64,000 nucleotides of DNA from Christensenella sp. UBA2853 (GTDB taxonomy: Bacteria; Bacillota; Clostridia; Christensenellales; Aristaeellaceae): contig DEFL01000033.1 in NCBI GenBank assembly GCA_002350845.1, forward strand, positions 140,848 to 204,847, given 5' to 3'. Below, in pieces: positions 52,641 to 61,949 of the stretch (its first letter is position 1; each line of letters starts with the position of its first letter). A model generated the notes under the pieces. The model was not told the DNA's origin and made no database searches. It saw only the letters and a list, made by a program, of their open reading frames with translations. Made by a program: the position numbers and the translations under genes.

Positions 52641-53696
52641 TCAGCTCTCTTCCAGAATCTGTAATCCTTCATGCCAGTCCTGCCCAAGGATCTCCTGCGT
52701 CTTTGCAAAATCATATTTTTCATGAAGCCGGTCATGCATTTTCAAAAACTCTTTTTTCCCATGCTTTCGGATATACATCGCCTGGGCTCTGGCAGCGTTC
52801 GCTCCGTCATTGGGGGGAGTATAAAAACCCTTTCCGCAGTTTTCCAGCTGGTCACATGCATAGCAGCCGTCGATTCCTTTTTTCTGACAGCAGACCGCGT
52901 TGGGGCATTTTCCGTCCGGCGAAACCGTGGCGAAAGAGCAGGTATTGTATGCTGTCCGGCATGATCCGCACCATTCGCTCAGAAAGCAGTGATTGCAGGA
53001 AAAACCGCAATAGGCGATGGGATCCACACCCTTTCGCGCCAGCTTGCACAGCCTGTTCTTGATGCGCTGCATCGCTTCAATATGCATGATCCAGTGCCTG
53101 CTGAACGGCATGCGAATGAGCCCCTGCACATCCTTGCTGCACCAGTACCCGATCAGCCAGACAGCACTTTCAGCCTCGCTGACGCAGCCTGTGCGCAGCA
53201 GTTTTTCGCGCATTTCCTCTCCGAACCGCTGTTTCAGGTCGGAATACTCCAGGCCCATCAGAATCCGATCCGTGGACTGCATCACTTCCTGAGCATACCG
53301 ATACAGTACCTGGATGTTCAGCTGTTTGGAAAACGCTGCGATTTCATCCCCGACAAGCTCGTTCCCTGTCGTGACGATCGGAGAATGAAGGGCTGTCTGA
53401 AAGTCCTCTCTGAACAGCACCTGCTGATCCTCTGCAATCATCTCATGGGCCACAATATCCTCGATGCGGAAAATATGCCAGATGGAATAGGCCAGCGTCT
53501 TGCTGTGGTACCCTTCTGCCCCGGCGAAGGGCATCCGGTAAAATGCTTCCTCCGGATAAGTGCTCACGATTTGCGTGACCTGTTCAAACAGGCTTTTTCT
53601 CAAAGTCAGCAACATTTCAATGCCGTCTCTGAATGTGGCATTCTTTGCAATCAGCGCCTGCATCTCTTTATTCATTTCAGACCAGTTCTTATCCAT
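52641..53696 (-). CDS. DinB-like and DUF3795 fusion protein
   Basis: Residues 1-215 resemble a DinB/YfiT four-helix metal-binding protein, with His residues at HSKTLAYSIWHIFRIED and RHWIMHIEAM. Residues 226-330 are a cysteine-rich DUF3795 module (AYCGFSCNHC, EWCGSC, CPNAVCC, CYACDQLENC). DinB-fold proteins often act as thiol or Zn-dependent transferases. It is the second DUF3795 fusion within 6 kb. The start at 53696 has a GGGAGG site. The gene leads the operon with DUF1697 and TIGR04076. Confidence 0.8.
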   Translation of the reverse strand: MDKNWSEMNKEMQALIAKNATFRDGIEMLLTLRKSLFEQVTQIVSTYPEEAFYRMPFAGAEGYHSKTLAYSIWHIFRIEDIVAHEMIAEDQQVLFREDFQTALHSPIVTTGNELVGDEIAAFSKQLNIQVLYRYAQEVMQSTDRILMGLEYSDLKQRFGEEMREKLLRTGCVSEAESAVWLIGYWCSKDVQGLIRMPFSRHWIMHIEAMQRIKNRLCKLARKGVDPIAYCGFSCNHCFLSEWCGSCRTAYNTCSFATVSPDGKCPNAVCCQKKGIDGCYACDQLENCGKGFYTPPNDGANAARAQAMYIRKHGKKEFLKMHDRLHEKYDFAKTQEILGQDWHEGLQILEES

Positions 53697-53748
53697 GATA
53701 CACCTCCCGCATGCCCATGCTGTTTTCTCATCATATGCCACTGCAGCA

Positions 53749-55125
53749 TCAGTCTGCCTGCACCGTCAGGTTTTTCACCCACTTCTCCTTTTTCAGCCAG
53801 AGATGGGCAATGACGATCTTCACAAAATCTGTAAGCTTCAATACGCCGTACATCAGCACCGGCCCCCAGTTCGTCAGCCGTGCCAGAAGCAAGATGCCGG
53901 GAATGACCACAAGCAGTGTCACGAAGCCGTCTACCACCGCCCCCATGACCGTATCGCCTCCTGCCCGGGCCACTGAAAACTGCACGTTGCTGTAAACCCA
54001 CAGCGGCATATACAATGACACCAGCAGCACCAGATCCCGGCAGATCCCCTGCGCCACCTGGGAAAGGTGGCCGAACACCAGCGGCGTAAGCAGAGTCACC
54101 AGTGCACCCATCAATGTCATAAAACATCCGAACACCAGGGCCGCAGACAGCATCCAGATCTTCTGCTTCCGCGCTTCGTCCAGCTGTCCTTTGCCCAGCG
54201 TCTTTCCGATGATCACGGAAGTTGCCGTGTTGATGCCGCCAAAAGATACGAACAGCAGGTTCACGATCGCCCAGCCTGCTGACATGCCAGAAACCACGTC
54301 CGCGCCGCCCCGGCCGTTATAGACGGCTGTGGTGACGGTTTCTGAGGCAACCCAGAGCACCTCGGAGAACAGCATCAGCCAGCCGCGCCGAAGAATATTG
54401 CCAAACAGCTTCCAGTCCGTGGGCAGCTTCTCCCCTCGCTTTCCCAGGAACGGCTGCGGATTTCGCCGGACATAGAAAATGTAAAGCCCCATTTCCACAA
54501 ATCGGGCAATCAGGGTGGCGTAAGCTGCGCCGCGAACTTCCAGCCTTGGCGCGCCGAGATTGCCGTAGATGAGCACCCAGTTCAGCCCGGTATTCACCAG
54601 CGTGCCGATCACGGAGATCACAAGCGGAGCCCGTACCTGTCCGATTTCCCGCATGGATGTCGCCAGCACGACAGAGATGCAGAAGGGTACGCCCATAAAG
54701 CCCATAAGGCGCATGTATTCCTCGCCCGCATCCAGGATGGCTTCCGCCTCAGCGTTTCCAATCACCATCAGGTTGAGGATCTGGCGGGGAAACACAAAGC
54801 AAACCAGCAGATAGACAGCAATAAAGGCTCCGATCAGATAAAACTTGAAGCGAAGGGCCTGCCGCATGCCGTCCCTGTTCTTTGCTCCGGAAAACTGCGT
54901 CATGTAGATGCCGCCCGCCGCGCAGATGGCGTTGGACAGCACAATGAACACAAACAGGATCTGGCCCGCTATGCTCACGCCGGACATCTTCACGTCCCCC
55001 AGCCCTGCCACCATGAAGTTATCCACCAGAGAGACCAGGGACTGGATCAGCGACTGCAGCATCACGGGAATGCCGATCATCAACGCCTGTCTGTAAAAGG
55101 ACAGGCTGCCGAAATATCTCTTCAC
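53749..55125 (-). CDS. MATE-family multidrug efflux transporter
   Basis: This 458-residue protein has 12 membrane helices in two halves. The N-terminal signature is MLQSLIQSLVSLVDNFMVAGLGDV, and the second half repeats the pattern (WVASETVTTAVYNGRGG). MATE proteins export drugs or metabolites in exchange for Na+ or H+. A GTG start at 55125 is preferred because GAGGTGA lies 5 bases upstream and the protein then begins KRYFGSLSFYRQAL, as its relatives do. The frame is open to 55164. It follows the TetR gene by 74 bases and should share its promoter. Confidence 0.88.
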   Translation of the reverse strand: MKRYFGSLSFYRQALMIGIPVMLQSLIQSLVSLVDNFMVAGLGDVKMSGVSIAGQILFVFIVLSNAICAAGGIYMTQFSGAKNRDGMRQALRFKFYLIGAFIAVYLLVCFVFPRQILNLMVIGNAEAEAILDAGEEYMRLMGFMGVPFCISVVLATSMREIGQVRAPLVISVIGTLVNTGLNWVLIYGNLGAPRLEVRGAAYATLIARFVEMGLYIFYVRRNPQPFLGKRGEKLPTDWKLFGNILRRGWLMLFSEVLWVASETVTTAVYNGRGGADVVSGMSAGWAIVNLLFVSFGGINTATSVIIGKTLGKGQLDEARKQKIWMLSAALVFGCFMTLMGALVTLLTPLVFGHLSQVAQGICRDLVLLVSLYMPLWVYSNVQFSVARAGGDTVMGAVVDGFVTLLVVIPGILLLARLTNWGPVLMYGVLKLTDFVKIVIAHLWLKKEKWVKNLTVQAD

Positions 55126-55199
55126 AAAATCACCTCTTCCTGAGAAGGGTACTTTTTCCATCATATCGTCAAAACGAACTCGTCCTCATTCTCCACAGT

Positions 55200-55820
55200 T
55201 CATGGATGTTGTTTTTGAGTCGTTGAAATATCCCGCGCATAGATTCTGATGAAATGCCGGCTGAAGGCCTCTATCCGGGCTATCGCTTCTTCTGTCTTCT
55301 CCGGATCCCTGTCGCACAGGTGAATGAGCGCAGAAATCGGCGAGGTATAGGCGAAGGCCAGCATCTCCGGATCGTCCTGCCGCAGCAGGCCCTTGTCCAT
55401 CATGCCGGAAAAGATGTGCGTGAACATCTCTGTCAGCCCGGTCAGGAAATGCTTTGTCGCCAGATCCCGTGCGCGCTCATCCCGGTACTGTTCCAGGGTG
55501 AGCACTTTCCTCGTCTTCACGATCTGCTCGTCGTGGATCGTAAGATTCACCATCTGCATGGTCATGGAAATGAAATCTTCCAGGGAATCTGGTACAGGGG
55601 GCAGATGTTCGGCAGAACCGAAGCGTTCCCCGTAATAGGCAATCATCCGGTCCAACAGGGCATTCCAGATGGCTTCCTTGCTCTCATAGTGCTTATAGAT
55701 GCCGGACTTGACCAAACCCAGGGACGCGGACAGCTCTCGGATATTCGTTCCCTCGTACCCCTTTTGCGAAAACATCTCAAGTGCCGCCATCAGGATTCTT
55801 TCCTTCGTATCTTTCGCCAT
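55200..55820 (-). CDS. TetR-family repressor of the MATE gene
   Basis: This 206-residue protein has the TetR helix-turn-helix at about 8-54 (ERILMAALEMFSQKGYEGTNIRELSASLGLVKSGIYKHYESKEAI, read in two parts). The C-terminal helical domain is a ligand pocket of unknown specificity. The start at 55820 has a GGAGG site. A 52-base palindrome covering its own promoter lies directly upstream, so it is very likely autoregulated and controls the efflux gene behind it. Confidence 0.88.
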   Translation of the reverse strand: MAKDTKERILMAALEMFSQKGYEGTNIRELSASLGLVKSGIYKHYESKEAIWNALLDRMIAYYGERFGSAEHLPPVPDSLEDFISMTMQMVNLTIHDEQIVKTRKVLTLEQYRDERARDLATKHFLTGLTEMFTHIFSGMMDKGLLRQDDPEMLAFAYTSPISALIHLCDRDPEKTEEAIARIEAFSRHFIRIYARDISTTQKQHP

Positions 55821-55836
55821 ATGAACCTCCGTATTA

Positions 55837-55888
55837 TGACAAGTGACCTTTCGCTCACCAATTGTAGTGAACGAAAGGTCACTTGTCA
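55837..55888. promoter_or_regulatory. TetR operator palindrome
   Basis: Perfect 17-base arms (55837-55853 and 55872-55888) extend through one mismatch to TCAC/GTGA, leaving an 8-base centre. Each arm is itself a weak palindrome with TGA and TCA ends, so two dimers may bind. One arm lies between the -35 and -10, the other over the start point. Confidence 0.8.
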
Positions 55889-55889
55889 A
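55861..55889 (-). promoter_or_regulatory. Sigma-A promoter of the TetR-MATE operon
   Basis: On the minus strand, TTGACA and TACAAT are separated by 17 bases. It lies inside the operator palindrome. The plus-strand stretch from 55890 to 56109 holds nothing I recognise apart from a short GC-rich hairpin without a T tail. Confidence 0.8.
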
Positions 55890-56109
55890 GACAGGTTTCA
55901 TATTTCCTTTTTTATGGCGGCATGCAATACAAAGTGGACACCTTTTGCAGATAACGTGGGAGGGCTTCGCCTCCCATTCTCTCCTCTCCCGGTGTGCTCC
56001 AATGAAAGCTTTCTATCGAAAAGCTTCTCTCTGGATCTCCCAACTTCCTGAAGCCAGCCCTTGGCCAATCACACCGCTGTGCCCATTGATTGTTGTCATG
56101 CCCTCTCTC

Positions 56110-56835
56110 CTACAGCAGCCCATTTTCCTGCAACGTTTCCCTCAACCGATCATAATGATCGACCTTTACAAAAGGAATACCGCCTGCATACACATCATAA
56201 TCGTTTCCACCCTCAGAGTAATCATCGCCGCAGTATACAATTTCTTGTTCATGCATGTCATTTTCAGCAAGATACCGACGGATAGCGTTCAGCTTTCCAT
56301 ATTGGCCCGGGACGATATCAAAGGAAGAAGATCCGCCGATCATGACATTGTAATCAGAAAATATTTCCTTTACAAAGGGATACATGCTCCGGCGCTTGCT
56401 GCGATCAGGATCATACGCCAGTTTATCTGCAAGGCTGGCTTTTGTTCCCAGCACAGGGAAAGTCAGCGCGCCAGTGCAATGGAATTCGAGCGTATCACCG
56501 TTAAAGTCAAACAATCCAAATTGCTGTCTGATCTTTTCCGCGCGTCGCAATACTTCCTCGCGGTTCACCTGAACACACTCATCCCACTGCAGAACCAGCG
56601 CCTGCTGATCTTTATTGTATACAGCGAACTGCATGCCATAGCTTCCGATGATATCAATGGGATATTGGTCCATCTGATTCCATATCCGCTGACAGGTGCC
56701 AGCGCCGACCATGATCAGCTTATATCGTTGCCCCAGTTGATCCAGAATATGCCGATTTTGCGGGCCCAGTTTTGTTTTGTGCTGTGTCAGTGTGCCATCC
56801 AGGTCAAATGCAATGATTTTCGTCTGTTTCCGCAT
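56110..56835 (-). CDS. HAD-superfamily phosphatase (Cof/sucrose-phosphatase type)
   Basis: This 241-residue protein has HAD motif I FDLDGTL with both Asp residues. A type IIB cap is in the middle, with FDFNGDTLEFHCTGALTFPV. Motif IV is seen at VYCGDDYSEGGNDYDV. It would dephosphorylate a sugar phosphate. Two adjacent ATG codons (56838 and 56835) are possible; the second has better spacing from GAGGAG. It is the last gene of the operon running from the right edge, 16 bases after GH94. Confidence 0.85.
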   Translation of the reverse strand: MRKQTKIIAFDLDGTLTQHKTKLGPQNRHILDQLGQRYKLIMVGAGTCQRIWNQMDQYPIDIIGSYGMQFAVYNKDQQALVLQWDECVQVNREEVLRRAEKIRQQFGLFDFNGDTLEFHCTGALTFPVLGTKASLADKLAYDPDRSKRRSMYPFVKEIFSDYNVMIGGSSSFDIVPGQYGKLNAIRRYLAENDMHEQEIVYCGDDYSEGGNDYDVYAGGIPFVKVDHYDRLRETLQENGLL

Positions 56836-56851
56836 CATGGTTCTCCTCGAT

Positions 56852-59275
56852 TCAAACGCCCTGCTTACCCAGGAGCACATCAATACAAACTTTCCGCTTT
56901 CCCTGAATTGCGTTCCATTCGACAAAGCCGCCTTTTGCTTCTGCACCATCGACTGTCACCTTTTTCACACTGCCGGAAACAGCATCAGGGTTCTCCACAT
57001 GCATTTGAATCATCGTCCCGCGATAATCATAGCTGACTTCCATATGCTGCCATTGTCGCGGCATGACCGGCGCAATCATCAGACCATTGAGCCTGGGCCG
57101 GATGCCGAGCAGGTAATGATAGGCCGCCATTTCCATCCAGGCCGCTGTTCCCGTGATATGTGTCACGTTGGCCCAGCCATGTTTGGGATTATCCGGCCCC
57201 ACAATATTGCTGGCCCACGCATAAGGCTCAGCCTTGTACACATGCAGGCCTGCACGCTCCAGCGCTTTTTGCGGAGCCAGCAGGGAATAATACTCCCACG
57301 CCCTGTCGCCATTCCCCAGAAGCGCCTGTGCAATGACAGCCCAGGCATTCGCATGGCAAAAAATCGCACCGTTCTCCCCATTGCCGGGATTGTATCCGGT
57401 GAAGGGATCGTCCGTTTCCGGATAGGTAGCAAACCCCGGCGAGATCAGACGAAGACCAACCCTGGTTTTCAGCTGCTCGTCCACATACTGCATGGCGGAA
57501 AGTTGCTGCTCACGCGTACCTGCGCCGCTGATCACAGCCCAGGATTGGGGATTCAGCCACAGTTTGCCGTATGTAGAATCGGGACCGCCAATCGGATTCC
57601 CTTCGTCATCATAACAGCGGTACCACCACTCGCCGTTATAGGCATTCTTTTCAATACTCGATTTGATCTTTGCTTCCAACTGCGCAAGCTGCTTTTCCTC
57701 CGGCAGAAGTTGATATGCAGCAATTTCCTTCAGCAGCTTCAGACAGACCAGGTACTGCATCGCTGCGAATACAGATTCCCCTCTTCCCTTTTCCGAGAAC
57801 TTGCCGATGATGTCATTCCAGTCACCCTTTAAAGTCAACGGCAGGCCATGCGCTCCAAGATGGGACTGCGTAAATCGAACCCCAGCCATCATGTGTTCCC
57901 AGACGCTCATCGCTTCGCATTCACTCAGATGATCCTCAGGTGAAAGGCAGGGAACATTCTCTGTCAAAAGATCAAAATCGCCTGTTTCCGCCAAATAGGT
58001 ATACAGCAGGATTGGCAGCCACAGATGGCTGTCACACCGGGTTCTCGCATCCGGCATTTCATGCGGATTCAATGGGATCAGGTGCACAGCGTTTCCCTCG
58101 GGAAATTGTTTGGAGAGCAGATGCTTCAGCATAGCTTTCGCCATCTGCGGCGCGCGATGACACATTGGCAGCATATCCTGGGCTGTATCCCGGAAGCCGA
58201 GCCCGCGTATTCCCGGCGCTTCCACGTTCACAGCGCGGGAATAACGCGCCGTGGTCATGCAGTTGATGGGGCCCCATACGGAAATCATCCGCTGAAGCTG
58301 CGTATCCGGCAAACGGCAAAAACCCATGCTCAGATATTGCTGCCAGCTTGAAGACAGCTTTTCCTGCTGCTCATCCAGCCAGGCCAAATCCCTGCCCTGT
58401 GCAGCCATACGCCGTGCCTCCTGGTCAGCGTGCTGAAAAGCTGTCAGGCCGTTCTTTGCAACACCCAGAAACCAGGAAAGGCGAACCATTCCGTTTCCGG
58501 AAATCGTTTTACGAACCTGATAGGCAAAACAGGGTTCGCCGGAAAGCATGGTTTCATTTCCGCAGGCATGATTTTCAATCGCCTCTGGATTGCTTTCATC
58601 CCTGTAAGCTCCCATGAAGGCTGCCCTGTCTGTGCTGAAGGAATATGCTTTTTCCGATGCACCGAAGAATACCAGAGGAGCCTGCAGATATTCATTGGCT
58701 GTCCGATACTGATACAGATAATACAGGAGACCTTCCTGCGTCTGCCAGGTTTTCAGCATATGCCGCCAGTAATACCCATACAGCTGTTCATTCAGCCAAT
58801 CCAGCTGTGAAAGCTCCACGTAGGCCGTCAAGTCAATCGTCCTTGCCCTCTGTGTAAGGTTGTGAACCGTCACATCCCATACCAGCAGATTCTCCTCCGG
58901 CGTGATATAGAGCTGCTGCTCCAGACCCAGGCCTTCCTTTTTACAGGTGAACACAGCTTTTCCCGGCTGAAAGGAGCAACGCCAGTCATCCAGCGGTGTG
59001 CAGACCGGCTGATAAGTCGGACAGAATGCCTGCCGGCCTTTCTCCGCAGCATACAGATAAAATCCCGGACGATCGGTTGGCAGATGATGCATGCGATATC
59101 GGCTGAGCCGGCAGGCAATCGCGTCCTGCCACCAGACAAAGCCGCCGCCTGCCTGTGAAACAAAAGCATGCATCTCCCCATTGGAAAGATAATGAATCCA
59201 CGGCTGCGGTAAAGAAGGATCAGCAATATCAATTGCCGGAACCTCATCCCGATAGGTATAAACACACTCCGACAT
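56852..59275 (-). CDS. GH94 glycoside phosphorylase
   Basis: This 807-residue protein resembles cellobiose, chitobiose or related beta-glycan phosphorylases. It has an N-terminal beta-sandwich (1-290), a helical linker, and an (alpha/alpha)6 barrel with RGLGFRDTAQD (357-367) and the catalytic Asp in KGDWND (483-488). HITGTAAWME and the C-terminal jelly roll follow. GH94 enzymes split a beta-glycosidic bond with phosphate and give a sugar-1-phosphate. The precise donor is not clear from motifs alone. An AAAGGAGG site precedes the ATG. Confidence 0.9.
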   Translation of the reverse strand: MSECVYTYRDEVPAIDIADPSLPQPWIHYLSNGEMHAFVSQAGGGFVWWQDAIACRLSRYRMHHLPTDRPGFYLYAAEKGRQAFCPTYQPVCTPLDDWRCSFQPGKAVFTCKKEGLGLEQQLYITPEENLLVWDVTVHNLTQRARTIDLTAYVELSQLDWLNEQLYGYYWRHMLKTWQTQEGLLYYLYQYRTANEYLQAPLVFFGASEKAYSFSTDRAAFMGAYRDESNPEAIENHACGNETMLSGEPCFAYQVRKTISGNGMVRLSWFLGVAKNGLTAFQHADQEARRMAAQGRDLAWLDEQQEKLSSSWQQYLSMGFCRLPDTQLQRMISVWGPINCMTTARYSRAVNVEAPGIRGLGFRDTAQDMLPMCHRAPQMAKAMLKHLLSKQFPEGNAVHLIPLNPHEMPDARTRCDSHLWLPILLYTYLAETGDFDLLTENVPCLSPEDHLSECEAMSVWEHMMAGVRFTQSHLGAHGLPLTLKGDWNDIIGKFSEKGRGESVFAAMQYLVCLKLLKEIAAYQLLPEEKQLAQLEAKIKSSIEKNAYNGEWWYRCYDDEGNPIGGPDSTYGKLWLNPQSWAVISGAGTREQQLSAMQYVDEQLKTRVGLRLISPGFATYPETDDPFTGYNPGNGENGAIFCHANAWAVIAQALLGNGDRAWEYYSLLAPQKALERAGLHVYKAEPYAWASNIVGPDNPKHGWANVTHITGTAAWMEMAAYHYLLGIRPRLNGLMIAPVMPRQWQHMEVSYDYRGTMIQMHVENPDAVSGSVKKVTVDGAEAKGGFVEWNAIQGKRKVCIDVLLGKQGV

Positions 59276-59295
59276 TGCGGCGTCCTCCTTTTTCT

Positions 59296-60075
59296 TCAGC
59301 TGTGCAGCTTTTTTTCTCTCAGGATGCCAAGCACCTCATCCGGATTGTTGCAGGTAATCAGTTCTGCACCCATGCGAACCGCAAGGTCCACAGAAGGCTC
59401 ATCCTTTGCGTAAGTGCCTGCCCAGATACGAACGCCGGTATTCCGGTGCAGGGCATGCACATCCTCCAGCGTGATCTCACCCTCCTGTACACCGAACACA
59501 CAGGTGCAATAAGCATAGGCATAGGGATCCATCTCGCATGCGCCAAGGCACCGGATGGGATAATAAACATGCTGCCGATACTTTTGGCCATAGGTTCTGT
59601 GAATGTATTCGTGCAGTTTCCCGCTCCAGGTGTTAATCACACATCGATCTGTCAGGCCGTGATCGGAAAGCACCGTCAGCACGCGGTCGCAGGTATGATA
59701 AGCAAGTTCTTCCCGTCCCGCTGTAGGATACTCCTTCAATTCCATATCCAGCGTCAGCATTGGATATTCCTCAAAGATTTCCAGGAACTCTTCCAATGTC
59801 GGAATCTCTCCCCTGCCTTTGACTCGAAGTTTTTTCAATTCTGCCAGCGTATGGTCGATCACTTTGCCGCTGCCATCCGTCACCCGCTCCAGCGTTTCAT
59901 CATGAAACAGAACCAGCTGTCCATCCTTTGTCAGTCGGACATCAGTTTCAATCTGATCCACACCCAGTTTTGCAGCAGCCAAAAAAGCTTCCATGGTGTT
60001 TTCGGGATAGTGTTCGCTCCAGCCGCGGTGCGCTGCCACATAAATATTCTGATTGCTCTGCGTCCAGTAATTCAT
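59296..60075 (-). CDS. Glycerophosphodiester phosphodiesterase
   Basis: This 259-residue protein has the GDPD signature: AAHRGWSEHYPENTMEAF with catalytic His and Glu, IETDVRLTKDGQLVLFHDETLERVT with the second His, and LDMELKE. It hydrolyses glycerophosphodiesters to glycerol-3-phosphate and an alcohol. No signal peptide, so it is cytoplasmic. It lies between the EamA transporter and GH94 genes, which suggests that its substrate is an imported phosphodiester or sugar-linked compound. GAGGGCTGAGG precedes the ATG. Confidence 0.9.
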   Translation of the reverse strand: MNYWTQSNQNIYVAAHRGWSEHYPENTMEAFLAAAKLGVDQIETDVRLTKDGQLVLFHDETLERVTDGSGKVIDHTLAELKKLRVKGRGEIPTLEEFLEIFEEYPMLTLDMELKEYPTAGREELAYHTCDRVLTVLSDHGLTDRCVINTWSGKLHEYIHRTYGQKYRQHVYYPIRCLGACEMDPYAYAYCTCVFGVQEGEITLEDVHALHRNTGVRIWAGTYAKDEPSVDLAVRMGAELITCNNPDEVLGILREKKLHS

Positions 60076-60096
60076 GATCCTCAGCCCTCCTATTCA

Positions 60097-60981
60097 TCAG
60101 CCCGCCAGGCCCAGCACCAAAATCACAGAAAGGATGCTGAGCACCAGGCCTGCAAGCGAATATGCAGTGATTTTCTCTTTGACCCAGACCGCCGCCATCG
60201 CTGCCGCAATTGCGTTGTTCCCTGCGTTTGGCACCGTAAACAGGATAGCCGACGGCACATAGGCCGTCGCTTTGGTGACAAGCTGGTTCATGAAAAATAA
60301 AGCGGCAGCCAGCAGCAGAATGGGCGGGTACAGTTTTCGGTTCATCGATTCCCATTTTCCTTTTGCCTTATCCAGAAGAAGGACCAGTGCAAAGAAACAT
60401 GCAGGGATTGCGAAACTGAGCATGGAGAAGGCGGATACACTGCTCTCCGGGCGAAGAAAGGTGAACAGCTTCTGGCAAAGCATCGTTCCTCCGTTGGCAA
60501 GCAGCGCGCCAATTAGCAGCAAAACCGTCTTTTGATTGAATTGTCCGTTCTGCACCTTTGCAGACCGCCCCAACAGATAAGACGCCGCGATGAACAACGC
60601 GACCCCAAGCCATTGCCAGAAAGACATCCTCTCACCCATGAACAGCATACCGGCAATGCAGGGGACGATCAGCCCTGCTGTGGCAAAAGCCGTTACGATC
60701 ACCATGGTGCCGCTCTGCATTGCCAGCAGCATGCACAGTTGCGCCAGCACCAGTGTTGCACCGGACACGGCTGCAATGACCAGCATTCCTCCATCCGGTT
60801 TGAACGCAACAGGATCAAAGCACATGGCGATCCCGCCCAACAGGAAGGAAATCGCAAACAGGCAGGCCATATACTGTGCCTGACCAAGCATGGATGCAGG
60901 GAACAATTGGCTGGAACGCTTGGAGCAGAAATTCTGCACAATGCGCAGCAGCAGGATCACCCAAATATATGCAATACCCAT
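60097..60981 (-). CDS. EamA/DMT-family transporter
   Basis: This 294-residue membrane protein has ten predicted helices in two EamA-like halves (LFMGERMSFWQWLGVALFIAAS and VWVKEKITAYSLAGLVLSILSV). DMT proteins export or import small metabolites. The start at 60981 has GGAAGCGG upstream. It sits inside the glycan/aldolase operon, 64 bases after the DapA-family gene. Confidence 0.82.
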   Translation of the reverse strand: MGIAYIWVILLLRIVQNFCSKRSSQLFPASMLGQAQYMACLFAISFLLGGIAMCFDPVAFKPDGGMLVIAAVSGATLVLAQLCMLLAMQSGTMVIVTAFATAGLIVPCIAGMLFMGERMSFWQWLGVALFIAASYLLGRSAKVQNGQFNQKTVLLLIGALLANGGTMLCQKLFTFLRPESSVSAFSMLSFAIPACFFALVLLLDKAKGKWESMNRKLYPPILLLAAALFFMNQLVTKATAYVPSAILFTVPNAGNNAIAAAMAAVWVKEKITAYSLAGLVLSILSVILVLGLAG

Positions 60982-61045
60982 GATGTTTCCGCTTCCTGTA
61001 TTCTGACTTTCCCGATGCTTTTTACTTGGGATGGGCCTCCATCTT

Positions 61046-61927
61046 TCATTCGACGATTTCGCCCATCGCTGCCAGCGCACGGTGAATGACCTGCTTCTCT
61101 GTCGCAGGTAAAACATCCGCATAATCCGGGCCATAGTTGCCCTCGTACCCCAATGCATTCATGGCCGCCGTATAAGAAGGCCACAGATCATGAGCTACAA
61201 ACAGGTCCCGAAGGGCAACGATTGCATTCAGGTGCTTTCCTGCCGCTTCCCGGTCATTTTTCGCAAGGCTGTCAAACAGCGCCTTACTGGTTCGGGGTGT
61301 ACAGCTCAGCATACCGTCCAGGCAATTGGTGATTCCCCAGCGATAGGCGATATCAAAGGTATCCAGTCCGGAATAGACCATGATAAAGTCCTCCGGCACT
61401 TCAGGATTCAGTTTCAAGCGGCGGAACATCTGCAGATCAGCCGATTTGATGCCCGCCAGGCTGGGAATTTCGCGCAGAAGCTGCAGCACCATTTCATACG
61501 TGATTTTGCATTGCGTTACGCCAGGCAAATCATAAAGAAGAATCTTATGCTGTGTACAGCCCGCTGCTCCCTTGAAAAAACGGATCATCTGTTTGGGACT
61601 CGCCGGGCTGTAGTAGGGTGCTGTCAGCACAAAGCCGGCAGCATCAATTCCTTCCATGGCTTCCATTCTCTCCCGAACCCGGGCAATCGATGTATCCATT
61701 GCCCCCACAAATACGGGGACACCCTTTCCCGCCTCCACAGCAGTTCTCGCTATCTCCGGGCATATGCCGGAACGCAGGAAAGCCTGGATGCCCATGGAGC
61801 CCATACACAGCACTCCCACAGCACCGGCCTGGATCTGATCCTCAATCTGTCTGCGATAGCTTTCTTTCATCAGGTTGCCTGCCGCATCCAGCGGCGTGCC
61901 CAATGCAGGTACATATCCTGGTTTCAT
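61046..61927 (-). CDS. DapA/NanA-family class I aldolase
   Basis: This 293-residue barrel protein is of the dihydrodipicolinate synthase / N-acetylneuraminate lyase family. ALGTPLDAAGNL opens it, LTAPYYSPA follows, LYDLPGV supplies the Tyr, and LAGIKSAD the Schiff-base Lys. Members cleave or form 2-keto sugar acids. With oligosaccharide genes on both sides, a catabolic sugar-acid lyase is likelier than lysine synthesis (inference). The ATG at 61927 follows GAGGATATGC with normal spacing; one at 61933 is too close. Confidence 0.85.
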   Translation of the reverse strand: MKPGYVPALGTPLDAAGNLMKESYRRQIEDQIQAGAVGVLCMGSMGIQAFLRSGICPEIARTAVEAGKGVPVFVGAMDTSIARVRERMEAMEGIDAAGFVLTAPYYSPASPKQMIRFFKGAAGCTQHKILLYDLPGVTQCKITYEMVLQLLREIPSLAGIKSADLQMFRRLKLNPEVPEDFIMVYSGLDTFDIAYRWGITNCLDGMLSCTPRTSKALFDSLAKNDREAAGKHLNAIVALRDLFVAHDLWPSYTAAMNALGYEGNYGPDYADVLPATEKQVIHRALAAMGEIVE

Positions 61928-61949
61928 CTGCATATCCTCGCTTATTTCT

